Positions 7,520 through 16,053 of a stretch of 34,549 bases of DNA are shown piece by piece. Source of the stretch: Pedobacter frigidisoli (GTDB lineage Bacteria; Bacteroidota; Bacteroidia; Sphingobacteriales; Sphingobacteriaceae). The notes beneath the pieces were generated by a model. It saw nothing but the letters and a program-made list of their open reading frames with translations, had not been told where the DNA came from and made no database searches. The stretch's first letter is position 1, and each line of letters begins with the position of its first letter. A program made the translations under genes and the position numbers. The stretch spans positions 1 through 34,549 of the forward strand of contig NZ_SJSN01000027.1 in the NCBI RefSeq assembly GCF_004331675.1, read 5' to 3'.

Positions 7520-8218
7520 ATGATTAGAATAGAAAATCTGGAAAAAGTTTACAAAACTGAAGAAGTAGAAACTACTGCGCTAAACGGAATTAATCTTCAT
7601 GTAAAAGAGGGCGAATTCGTTTCCATCATGGGGCCATCAGGCTGCGGAAAATCTACTTTGTTAAACGTAATGGGTTTATTAGATAAACCTGAAAGTGGCA
7701 GTTACAAGTTCATCGATACTGAACTTTTAACCTTAAACGATAGAGAACGCTCTAATTTCCGTAAAAGAAATATGGGATTTGTTTTCCAGAATTTCAACCT
7801 AATTGATGAATTAACGGTTTTCGAAAACATCGAATTACCATTAATTTACAACAAAATCCCTACGGCAGAACGTAAGAAACTGGTTAACGAAATCATCGAA
7901 AGAATGAATATTGTAAACCGTAGCGGTCACTTTCCGCAACAACTTTCGGGTGGTCAGCAGCAGCGTGTTGCAGTAGCAAGGGCTTTGGTTACCAAACCTA
8001 AATTAGTTTTAGCAGATGAGCCGACAGGTAATCTTGATAGTTCACACGGTAACGAAGTAATGGAGTTGCTTTGCGAATTGAACGAAACGGGAACAACCAT
8101 CGTAATGGTTACGCACTCGAGCCATGATGCAAGTTTCTCAAACAGAATTATCAACCTGAAAGATGGTCATGTGATCTCGGAAAAGATAAATAAAAGTAGG
8201 AACGAGGAATTGATTTAG
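7520..8218 (+). CDS. ABC transporter ATP-binding protein (MacB/LolD type), canonical motifs
   Basis: The protein has 232 residues, the usual length for a stand-alone nucleotide-binding subunit. All catalytic motifs are intact: Walker A GPSGCGKS (38-45), Q-loop Q90 in GFVFQ, signature LSGGQQQRVAVARAL (142-156), Walker B LVLADEPTG with E167, D-loop NLDSS with D173, and H-loop H199 in MVTHSS. It powers the FtsX/MacB-like permeases that follow. Because the five permeases lack their own ATPase domains and there are only two ATPase genes, it probably serves several permeases. Neighbouring gaps are filled with GC-rich palindromic repeats. Confidence 0.95.
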   Translation: MIRIENLEKVYKTEEVETTALNGINLHVKEGEFVSIMGPSGCGKSTLLNVMGLLDKPESGSYKFIDTELLTLNDRERSNFRKRNMGFVFQNFNLIDELTVFENIELPLIYNKIPTAERKKLVNEIIERMNIVNRSGHFPQQLSGGQQQRVAVARALVTKPKLVLADEPTGNLDSSHGNEVMELLCELNETGTTIVMVTHSSHDASFSNRIINLKDGHVISEKINKSRNEELI

Positions 8219-8220
8219 TT

Positions 8221-8251
8221 CCCCATCCAGCCTCCCCAAAGGGGAGGAGCT
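8221..8251 (+). repeat. GC-rich palindromic repeat after the ATPase stop
   Basis: ccccatccagcctccccaaa with ggggaggagct forms the same hairpin as the other copies, two bases after the stop codon. Confidence 0.75.
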
Positions 8252-8309
8252 ACAAACGTATAAATGAAACAGCCCATTTAAAAATTTTAGTTTTAGTTAA
8301 TGATAGCCT

Positions 8310-8341
8310 ACCGAAATCTTCCTGGATGGGAAGATTTGGTA
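8310..8341. repeat. Hairpin in the ATPase-permease 1 gap
   Basis: aaatcttcc pairs with ggaagattt around tggatg, with outer bases acc/ggt extending it imperfectly. The 276-base gap 8219-8494 otherwise holds repeat copies, a purine-rich aaagac(t/c)aaag tract and no gene. Confidence 0.5.
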
Positions 8342-8433
8342 AAGGCGCTTAAAAAAAACAAAAGACTAAAAGCAGAAAGACCAAAGCGATTTGCCTGGTC
8401 TTGATTAAGCACAAAATCACAAAACAGCACTTC

Positions 8434-8467
8434 CAGCTCCCTCTCTTCAAGGAGAGGACGGGGGGAG
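8434..8467 (+). repeat. Divergent GC-rich palindromic repeat before permease 1
   Basis: ctccctctcttcaaggagag plus the tail gacggggggag. Same architecture as the other copies (hairpin, then G-rich tail), but a different core. Confidence 0.6.
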
Positions 8468-8494
8468 AGATTACTAAATACTTGATACTACAGT

Positions 8495-10864
8495 ATGTTC
8501 AAATTAAACTTAAAAATCGCGTTGCGAAATCTTTGGAAAAACAAGGGATTCTCTTTGATAAATATTGGAGGATTAGCTATAGGTTTAGCCAGCTGCTTGA
8601 TTTTGCTAATTTACGTATCATATGAATGGAGTTATGATAAACAATTTGCGAATAATGATAAAACGTATGTAGTTTATCAAAGTGTAGTAGCAAATGGTAA
8701 AACATTTAGCTGGTCATGGACACCTAATGTAATGGCTAGAGAAGTGCAAGAAAAAATTCCAGGCGTTAAGTATGCATCACATTCTACTTATCCAAGGGCA
8801 AAACTGATTACAGTTGGCGAGAATAAGTTAGGAAGTAAAGCTGTTTTTGCTGACCAAAATTTTATTAAAATCTTAGATTATAAGTTCATTAAAGGAAATT
8901 CTCGGCAGGTTTTAAAAGATGTTAATACCATAATCCTTACCAAATCTTTTGCCGAAAAATTATTTGGAAATGAAGACCCCATTAATAAAATAGTAAAATT
9001 AGAAAATCAGGATGTTTTAAAAGTTGAAGCCGTTGTGGAGGATGCGCCTGCCAATAGCAGTATAAAATTTGATTGTATAATGCCATGGGCATTGTTTGAA
9101 AAAACGGAATCTTGGGCTAAAGAGGGCAATTGGGGTAATAATATGTGTTTAACACTTGTCCAACTCCAAGACAATAAGTTTTTTACGGAGGCCAACGGAT
9201 TAATGAATGGGATTTACCAACGCAATCAAAAGGATAATACCGCAAAGGCGTTATTGCACCCTTTAACTAAGTGGCATCTATATGCCGATTTTGAAAATGG
9301 GAAATCTGTAGGAGGCAAAATAGACCAACTTAAAATTTTCTTGTTATTGGCCTTTTGTATTTTATTAATTGCTTGCGTAAACTTCATGAATTTGTCAACT
9401 GCCCGTTCTGAGGGTAGAGCCAAGGAAGTTGGCGTTCGTAAAGCAATCGGCTCAACTCGTAAATCTTTAATTAGTCAGTTTTTTTCAGAATCATTACTCA
9501 TCACATTTATCTCTACCGTTTTAGCTTTTATTTTAGTTGAAGCGAGCTTGCCATACTTTAATAATTTGTTAAACATCTCTTTGCAAATTGATTATAGCAA
9601 TGTTAATTTTTGGTTTACGCTTTTAGCGTTAATGATTTTTACAGGTTTTATTGCTGGTAGTTATCCTGCATTATACCTTTCTTCTTTTGACCCGATTAAA
9701 GTATTAAAAGGTTTCAAGATTAAAACAGATTCATCAGTTTCTGTAAGGAAAGTACTGGTGGTTGGACAGTTTGTATTTGCAGCTTGCTTAATTGTTTGTA
9801 CTGCAGTGATTTATCAACAATTAAATTATGTTAAAAACAAACCTATTGGTTATAACCAGGCCAACTTAATACAAATAGCAGTTGATGGCAAAGTGAGGGA
9901 TAAAGGTAAAATTGAATTATTTAAAACCCAGATGATAAAATCTGGCGCAGCAACAGATGTAACATTCTTTAGTTCGGATGTTACCGAGGGTGGAAATAAT
10001 ACAACCGATGTTCAATGGGATGGTAAAAATCCAAAGGAAATGATTTCATTTAACCATAGAGGAATAGGTTATGATTTTATCAAAACTATGGGTACTGAAA
10101 TGATCAGTGGGAGGGAATTTTCTCCGAAATTCCCGAATGATACAAGCAATGTATTGCTGAATGAAGCCGCAGTGAAAATGATGCGGTTAAAAAATCCGAT
10201 AGGCAAAATCATTACTTTTTGGGGTTTCAGGTTAACTGTTGTTGGGATAGTTAAAGATTTTGTGGTAGAAAGTGCCTATCAAAAGGTTGCCCCGATGATT
10301 TTTCATTTAGGAACCAACGACAATGCCAATATGATTATCGCCCGTTTAAATCCTAATCAAAATATAAGTTCATCATTAGCTAAAATTGATGAGTTGGTAA
10401 AAGGGATAGAGCCTAATTATCCTGTTAACCGAAAATTTGTTAATGAATCTTTCGAAGTAAAATTTCAAGATGAAAAATTGTTAGGCACACTATCTAATTG
10501 GTTTGGTGGTTTTGCCATTTTCATTTCCTGCTTAGGTTTATTGGGGTTGGCGCTTTTCATGGCCGAGCAGCGAAAAAAAGAAATCAGCATCCGTAAGGTT
10601 TTAGGTGCAAGCACAGCAAATATCCTTACACTTTTAAATAAAGATTTTATAAAATTAGTAGCCATCGCAAATGTAATTGCCTTTCCTTTAGCTTATATCA
10701 TTATTAATCAATGGCTTTCTGCTTTTGAATATCGAGTAGCGATATCGTTTATCCCATTTCTTTTGGCTGTTGTAATCTCGGTTATAATTGCTGTCTTAAC
10801 GGTAAGCATACAATCTGTAAAAGTGGCAAAAGCGAATCCAATTGATGCATTGAAATACGAATAA
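8495..10864 (+). CDS. FtsX/MacB-like ABC transporter permease 1
   Basis: The protein has 789 residues and a tandem-duplicated layout. Half one has a membrane segment at about 18-41, a large periplasmic MacB_PCD-like domain (about 45-275) and three segments near 278-300, 331-352 and 375-395. Half two has a segment near 419-440, a second periplasmic domain (about 445-665) and three segments near 668-690, 715-740 and 751-775. Conserved coupling-helix-like motifs occur after the first segment of each cluster: AKEVGVRKAIGS and EISIRKVLGAST. There is no ATPase domain, so the separate ATPases must drive it. The start MFKLNLKIALRNLWKN is shared by all five permeases. It is closest to permease 4. The MacB/FtsX type acts by mechanotransmission rather than a membrane channel; the substrate is unknown. 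Confidence 0.93.
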   Translation: MFKLNLKIALRNLWKNKGFSLINIGGLAIGLASCLILLIYVSYEWSYDKQFANNDKTYVVYQSVVANGKTFSWSWTPNVMAREVQEKIPGVKYASHSTYPRAKLITVGENKLGSKAVFADQNFIKILDYKFIKGNSRQVLKDVNTIILTKSFAEKLFGNEDPINKIVKLENQDVLKVEAVVEDAPANSSIKFDCIMPWALFEKTESWAKEGNWGNNMCLTLVQLQDNKFFTEANGLMNGIYQRNQKDNTAKALLHPLTKWHLYADFENGKSVGGKIDQLKIFLLLAFCILLIACVNFMNLSTARSEGRAKEVGVRKAIGSTRKSLISQFFSESLLITFISTVLAFILVEASLPYFNNLLNISLQIDYSNVNFWFTLLALMIFTGFIAGSYPALYLSSFDPIKVLKGFKIKTDSSVSVRKVLVVGQFVFAACLIVCTAVIYQQLNYVKNKPIGYNQANLIQIAVDGKVRDKGKIELFKTQMIKSGAATDVTFFSSDVTEGGNNTTDVQWDGKNPKEMISFNHRGIGYDFIKTMGTEMISGREFSPKFPNDTSNVLLNEAAVKMMRLKNPIGKIITFWGFRLTVVGIVKDFVVESAYQKVAPMIFHLGTNDNANMIIARLNPNQNISSSLAKIDELVKGIEPNYPVNRKFVNESFEVKFQDEKLLGTLSNWFGGFAIFISCLGLLGLALFMAEQRKKEISIRKVLGASTANILTLLNKDFIKLVAIANVIAFPLAYIIINQWLSAFEYRVAISFIPFLLAVVISVIIAVLTVSIQSVKVAKANPIDALKYE

Positions 10865-11005
10865 AGAGCCCCACCCAACCTCCCCAGAGGGGAGGAGCTG
10901 CAAAGTTTTATACCTTTTGAACCGAACAAGTAATGTTAGTAGAAATGAAATTTTTTAACCACAAACAAAAGTCCTCCCTATTGGGGAGGATTTAGGAGGG
11001 GCTTT
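10865..11005 (+). repeat. Intergenic repeat cassette 1 (141 bp) between permeases 1 and 2
   Basis: The cassette opens with gccccacccaacc and hairpin ctccccagaggggag (10868-10897). Its middle contains ttttataccttttgaaccga, and it closes with hairpin tcctccctattggggagga and tail tttaggaggggc (10971-11002), three bases before the next ATG. The two ends are inverted copies of one another. It is near-identical to cassette 2 and shares its ends with cassette 3. Confidence 0.85.
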
Positions 11006-13393
11006 ATGTTCAGACTTAACTTAAAAATCGCATTGCGAAACCTGTGGAGAAACAGAGGTATTACTGCAATTAATGTTGGTGGTTTAGCTATTGCTTTGGC
11101 TGCTTTTATTTTAGTGACGATGTATTTTACCTATGAAACGAGTTTTGATAAATCCAATCCGAATTATAAAAATGTTTATGTAGTTGGCGTTTCATATCCT
11201 GAATTTAAAACCAATTATATAGCGGCTCCATTTGCGAAAGCGATCAAACAGACATACCCTGAAGTGGAGTCGGTTGGTTTAATAAAAGAAGGTTCTTTTG
11301 AGTTAACCATAAAAAATGGGAAGAATACACTTTTTACTAAGAATATATTGGCTGTGGATTATAATGCAGCCAAAATCCTTAACATACAGCCAGAAAATGG
11401 ACTAACAAAACCATCTGGAGAGGTAGAACGACTTAATTATCTAAGTAAGGAGAGCATGCAGACGCTTTTCCCCGATAAAAAAGATAACAAGCCTGAAATG
11501 GTGGGTTATGGAGCAAGCAATTCTGGGATAACTGTTGTTGTAGCTGGCTCGATTAGGAGTAACGAGCACTCAAACTTTGTTTTTGATGGGATTTCTTTGG
11601 CTGCAGAACTTGGCGAGCATGATAATTATGATATGAACGATTATTCTATCTTTCTTAAGCTGAAACCCAACGTGAATGTAGCCAATCTTGAAAAGAAGAT
11701 TACGGATTTATACAGGTATGAATTATTAAAGAATAACACCAGTAAAAAATCAACAGCTGAATTAAAAGCCATTTCTACTTTTTTGGATCCACTATCAAAT
11801 TTGCATTTGCGGCCGAAAGCGGGGAATGATATGCCTTATAAAACCTTGATAGCACTTTCCGTCCTTGGGTTTTTGATTCTGGTTATCGCTTGTATTAATT
11901 TTACTAATTTAAGTATTGCGCAAGCCGCTAACAGAGCAAAAGAAGTAGGTGTTAAAAAAGTAATGGGCGCTTATCGTTCACAACTTACGCTTCAATTTCT
12001 TACTGAAATATTTATACAATGTTTTGTAGCTACAATTTTGGCTTTGATTTTGGCAGAATTAGTATTACCATACTTTAATAATCTTTTTCAAGTTGGCTTG
12101 TCTATTTGGCAAGTTGATAGCGATTTGATTTGGCAACTCCCATTAATTCTATCTCTTATCACCTTAATAGCAGGTATTTACCCAGCAATGGTTTTATCTG
12201 GCTTTAAACCAGCGCTGGTATTAAAAGGAAATTTTTCTACCAGCAAACAAAATTCTTGGTTGCGAAATGGCTTATTGGTTTTTCAGTTCTGTATTGCAGT
12301 TGTTTTTATTATTGGTCTGTTGATTATCAACTCACAACTAAAATACATGCGAAGCCAGGATGTTGGTTTTAATTCAAGTCAAGTAGTTTACATAAAAAAT
12401 CTAACCCTTTTTAACAATCCTGTAAAATTTGGTTCGGTAAGTTTTAATCCTGTGAGAGATCGGTTACTTAAAATTCCAGGTATAAAATCTGCTACCGTTG
12501 CTAGTTTCATTCCTGGAGGTCAAAATGGAATAAATAGTTATGAAGTAAATGCTTCTAAAGCAAATATTGATTTCGTAAATGTTGATTTCGATTATTTTGA
12601 AACGCTCGATATCAAACTAAAAGAGGGGCGTTTTTTTTTAAATACATTTAAAACTGACACCATTAACTCTGCTATAATAAATGAAAGTGCAGTAGCAAAA
12701 TATAGCATAAAAAATCCCGTAGGACAAACCATTAGGGGATGCGGTATCGATTATAAAATAGTTGGTGTGATTAAGGATTTTAAAACTCAAGGCTTCGAAA
12801 GTATTGTACAACCAACTATTTACACGATTAAGGATCCTTGTGGAAGTTATAAAACGCAAATTTTGCTGAAAATTGAGGAGAACAAAATGGCTGACGCTTT
12901 GGCAGCTTTGAAAGCGCAATGGCCTCAAATCAATCCAAAAGATGGCGAAGATTTCAGGTATGAGTTTTTAGACGAACTTTATGGAAAACTCTTTAAAAAA
13001 CAAGAACAGCTGCAGTCGGTATTTTTCGCTGCGGCTTTGCTAACAATTTTCATTGCTATTTTAGGTCTTTTTGCCTTTGCAAAATACATCACCAACGGCA
13101 GGATTAAAGAAATCGCCGTTCGCAAGATTTTGGGTGCAAGTGATGTTCAAATCTTTAAGCTGATAAACAGTTCATTTTTTATTATGGTGCTTATCGCTAA
13201 CGTGATTTCATGGCCAATAGCTTACATCTTAACAAAAAAATGGCTCGAAACCTTTGCCTATAGAATTGATTTGCCTGCTATGCCTTTTGTGAGCAGTGCT
13301 TTAATCACCATTTTATTAACGGTAATCACTGTTAGTATCCAGGCGAAAAAAGCTGTAAAAGCGAACCCTGTTGATGCTTTGAAATACGAATAA
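11006..13393 (+). CDS. FtsX/MacB-like ABC transporter permease 2
   Basis: The protein has 795 residues with the same duplicated layout as permease 1: an N-terminal segment (about 17-40), a first periplasmic domain, a three-segment cluster with ACINFTNLSIAQAANRAKEV, a second periplasmic domain, then LLTIFIAILGLFAFAKYI and EIAVRKILGAS near the end. It is the most divergent of the five in its periplasmic domains, having VGVSYPEF and PEMVGYGASNSG where the others differ, suggesting a different partner or ligand. It has a strong Shine-Dalgarno sequence, aggagg six bases before the ATG, supplied by repeat cassette 1. Inner-membrane component driven by the operon's ATPases; substrate unknown. Confidence 0.92.
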   Translation: MFRLNLKIALRNLWRNRGITAINVGGLAIALAAFILVTMYFTYETSFDKSNPNYKNVYVVGVSYPEFKTNYIAAPFAKAIKQTYPEVESVGLIKEGSFELTIKNGKNTLFTKNILAVDYNAAKILNIQPENGLTKPSGEVERLNYLSKESMQTLFPDKKDNKPEMVGYGASNSGITVVVAGSIRSNEHSNFVFDGISLAAELGEHDNYDMNDYSIFLKLKPNVNVANLEKKITDLYRYELLKNNTSKKSTAELKAISTFLDPLSNLHLRPKAGNDMPYKTLIALSVLGFLILVIACINFTNLSIAQAANRAKEVGVKKVMGAYRSQLTLQFLTEIFIQCFVATILALILAELVLPYFNNLFQVGLSIWQVDSDLIWQLPLILSLITLIAGIYPAMVLSGFKPALVLKGNFSTSKQNSWLRNGLLVFQFCIAVVFIIGLLIINSQLKYMRSQDVGFNSSQVVYIKNLTLFNNPVKFGSVSFNPVRDRLLKIPGIKSATVASFIPGGQNGINSYEVNASKANIDFVNVDFDYFETLDIKLKEGRFFLNTFKTDTINSAIINESAVAKYSIKNPVGQTIRGCGIDYKIVGVIKDFKTQGFESIVQPTIYTIKDPCGSYKTQILLKIEENKMADALAALKAQWPQINPKDGEDFRYEFLDELYGKLFKKQEQLQSVFFAAALLTIFIAILGLFAFAKYITNGRIKEIAVRKILGASDVQIFKLINSSFFIMVLIANVISWPIAYILTKKWLETFAYRIDLPAMPFVSSALITILLTVITVSIQAKKAVKANPVDALKYE

Positions 13394-13534
13394 AAGAAGC
13401 CCCATCCAGCCTCCCAGAGGGGAGGAGCTGCAGAGTTTTATACCTTTTGAACCGAATGATAATATTAGTAGAAAATAATTTTTTAACCACAAACAAAAAG
13501 TCCTCCCTACTGGGGAGGATTTAGGAGGGGCTTT
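13394..13534 (+). repeat. Intergenic repeat cassette 2 (141 bp) between permeases 2 and 3
   Basis: Left end 13399-13427 (gccccatccagcctcccaga then ggggaggag), a middle containing the same ttttataccttttgaaccga as cassette 1, and right end 13500-13531 (tcctccctactggggagga, tail tttaggaggggc). Its length equals that of cassette 1. Confidence 0.85.
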
Positions 13535-15913
13535 ATGTTCAAATTAAACTTAAAAATCGCTTTGCGAAACCTTTGGAAGAACAAAACTTCTTCTTTCATC
13601 AATGTAATTGGTTTGGCCATTGGTTTAGCTGCTTGCTTAATGCTTTTGCTGTATGTTTCTTACGAATGGAATTTCGATAAGCAAGCCAAAAATTGGAAAA
13701 ACGTTTATATGGCCATGACGAATGTACCTGGCGAGGGAAATAAAATTGCAGGAACTTTTAATGGTTCTACAACAGCTTTAGGCCCGCTTTTAAAACAAAA
13801 TTTGCCAGAGGTGAAATACGTAGCTCGCATGGATTACGGCAAAAAAAGCTTAATTGCCAACGGCCAAAATAGCTATAAAAAAGATTCGAAGTTTGCGGAA
13901 CCTGATATACTTAAAATGTATGATTATCAATTCATTTCAGGCGACCCAAAAACGGCTTTACAGAACCCGCTATCAGTTATTTTAACAGAGAGTACAGCAA
14001 AAACCTTATTTGGAACCGTTGATGTGCTGAGCAAATCAGTTCGTTATCAGGATAAAGAAAATCTAACCATTACAGGAGTCGTTAAAGATTTGCCTGAAAA
14101 TAGCTCGAACCGTTTTGATTTCTTAATGCCATGGTCGTTCTATGAAATAGTAGACCCGAGTGCCAAAGAATTGAACTGGAACAATTACAGTTTCGTAACC
14201 ATGGTTTCGCTAAATCCTGATGCGAACATTGATTTGGTGAACCGTAAGGTCGAGGCTTTGGTAAAGGCAAATACTCCACAAACCCCGCAATCGCAACCGC
14301 ATTTTCTTTATCAGACGAGCAAATTGCACTTGTTTGGCAAGTTCGAGAATGGCAAACCTGCAGGAGGAGATATTGAGCAAATCTGGCTTTTTATGGGTTT
14401 GGCATTTGGGATATTATTAATCGCCTGCATCAATTTCATGAATATGGCTACAGCCAAATCAGAGAAGCGAGCTAAAGAAGTTGGAATCAAGAAAACGATT
14501 GGTGCAAACCGAACTTCATTAATTTTCCAGTTTTTAACCGAATCGATGGTGCTTACATTGGTTGCTGTTGTAATGGCAATTGCCTTACTCGAAATCTGTC
14601 TTCCCGCATTTAACGGACTTTTAAACATTAATTTGGGCATTTCGTATTTCAATACAGCAAGCTGGATTGGGATTTTAGGTATAGTAATTGCCACAGGTTT
14701 AATCGCAGGAAGTTATCCGGCCTTTTATTTATCATCTTTTAACCCGATCCAAACATTAAAAAGGAATATTAAATCAAGAGGCATTTTAACCGTCAGCTTA
14801 AGGCAGGTTTTGGTTATTGGTCAGTTTTGTTTTGCTATCATCCTCATCATTTCAACCCTGGTTATCTATCGCCAAATTCAATACATTAAAAATAAACCTG
14901 TAGGCTTTGATGTAAATGCATTGGTCGAAATCCCCCAGGATGGTGAATTGAAAACCAAATTCGATTTGTTCAAAACTGAAATGCTAAAATCGGGTGCCGT
15001 TACTTCGATGTACCAATCGTCGGTTAGTCTATCTCACCGTGGGCGTAATTTTATGGATATGAAGTGGGATGGGATGACTAATCCTCAAAATACGGTAATG
15101 TTTAATCAGGTAGCCACTTCTTACGATTTCATCAAAACCAACGGAATTAAATTATTGCAGGGAAGAGATTTCTCTAAGAACTTTGCTTCAGATACGAGTG
15201 CGGTTATGGTTAGCGCCTCGGCTGTAAAAGTATTTGGCTACAAAAACCCCATTGGGAAAAAAGTTATTGTTTTTGGTTCAAACGCACACATAGTAGGTGT
15301 TTTCGATGATTATGTTTGGGATTCGCCTTACAAATCGAATAATCCGCAGGTTGTATATTTAACTACAGGACAAACAGGTGTAATTACCATGCGCCTTAAT
15401 AATTCAAATAATTTACAAAGCAACATCGAAACCATTAATAAAATTACCAAAGCCTTTAATCCTGCGTATCCAACTGAAATTACATTCATCAACTCATTAT
15501 ATCAGGAGAAATATAAATCAGAAAAAACATTGGGCATTCTTTCTAACCTTTTCGGCGGATTGGCAATTTTCGTCTCTTGTTTAGGTTTATTTGGCTTGGT
15601 TGCTTACAGTGCAGAGCAAAGAACTAAGGAGTTTGGTGTTCGGAAAGTGCTTGGCGCATCGGTTGCGAATTTGATGCAGTTGCTATCACTTTCATTTATT
15701 AAAATGATTGTAGCCGCCATTATTGTCGCGGTGCCGATAAGCTATTTTGCGATGGGGAAATGGCTCAATAATTTCGAATTCCATACAGAGATAAGTTGGT
15801 GGATAATTCCTGTTGCGGCATTAGGAACGTTATCAATGGCATTAATTACCGTAAGTTTTCAAGCTTACAAAACTGCAAAAGCTAATCCTGTTGATGCACT
15901 TAAATATGAATAA
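13535..15913 (+). CDS. FtsX/MacB-like ABC transporter permease 3
   Basis: The protein has 792 residues with two FtsX halves. The N-terminal segment is GLAIGLAACLMLLLYVSYE. The first cluster carries INFMNMATAKSEKRAKEVGI and GSYPAFYLSSFNP; the second half starts with VLVIGQFCFAIILIISTL and ends with FGVRKVLGASVANLMQLL and the shared end NPVDALKYE. It has aggagg six bases before the ATG, from repeat cassette 2. The periplasmic domains differ from those of permeases 1 and 4, while membrane and coupling regions are conserved, as expected for paralogues sharing an ATPase. Substrate not predictable. Confidence 0.92.
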   Translation: MFKLNLKIALRNLWKNKTSSFINVIGLAIGLAACLMLLLYVSYEWNFDKQAKNWKNVYMAMTNVPGEGNKIAGTFNGSTTALGPLLKQNLPEVKYVARMDYGKKSLIANGQNSYKKDSKFAEPDILKMYDYQFISGDPKTALQNPLSVILTESTAKTLFGTVDVLSKSVRYQDKENLTITGVVKDLPENSSNRFDFLMPWSFYEIVDPSAKELNWNNYSFVTMVSLNPDANIDLVNRKVEALVKANTPQTPQSQPHFLYQTSKLHLFGKFENGKPAGGDIEQIWLFMGLAFGILLIACINFMNMATAKSEKRAKEVGIKKTIGANRTSLIFQFLTESMVLTLVAVVMAIALLEICLPAFNGLLNINLGISYFNTASWIGILGIVIATGLIAGSYPAFYLSSFNPIQTLKRNIKSRGILTVSLRQVLVIGQFCFAIILIISTLVIYRQIQYIKNKPVGFDVNALVEIPQDGELKTKFDLFKTEMLKSGAVTSMYQSSVSLSHRGRNFMDMKWDGMTNPQNTVMFNQVATSYDFIKTNGIKLLQGRDFSKNFASDTSAVMVSASAVKVFGYKNPIGKKVIVFGSNAHIVGVFDDYVWDSPYKSNNPQVVYLTTGQTGVITMRLNNSNNLQSNIETINKITKAFNPAYPTEITFINSLYQEKYKSEKTLGILSNLFGGLAIFVSCLGLFGLVAYSAEQRTKEFGVRKVLGASVANLMQLLSLSFIKMIVAAIIVAVPISYFAMGKWLNNFEFHTEISWWIIPVAALGTLSMALITVSFQAYKTAKANPVDALKYE

Positions 15914-16053
15914 ATGAAGCCCCACCCAACCTCCCCAGAGGGGAGGAGTGCAAGGAGCAGACCTAAATAATTTACAATAATGATAGCACAAACAAACTTT
16001 TTTGACCACAAACAAAAAGTCCTCCCTACTGGGGAGGATTTAGGAGGGGCTGT
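15914..16053 (+). repeat. Intergenic repeat cassette 3 (140 bp) between permeases 3 and 4
   Basis: Left end 15919-15948 and right end 16019-16050 match the other cassettes, as does the accacaaacaaaaagtcctc block before the right hairpin. The middle (gcagacctaaataatttaca and following) differs. So the ends are more conserved than the centre. Confidence 0.85.

Noticed and set aside
14311..14694. 127-residue minus-strand frame
   Set aside because: It is antisense to a conserved membrane region of permease 3, with hydrophobicity mirrored from that gene.
10865..16053. CRISPR-like array because of regularly recurring repeats
   Set aside because: The repeats are spaced by whole 2.4-kb genes, are internally palindromic with inverted ends, and have no short unique spacers or cas genes.
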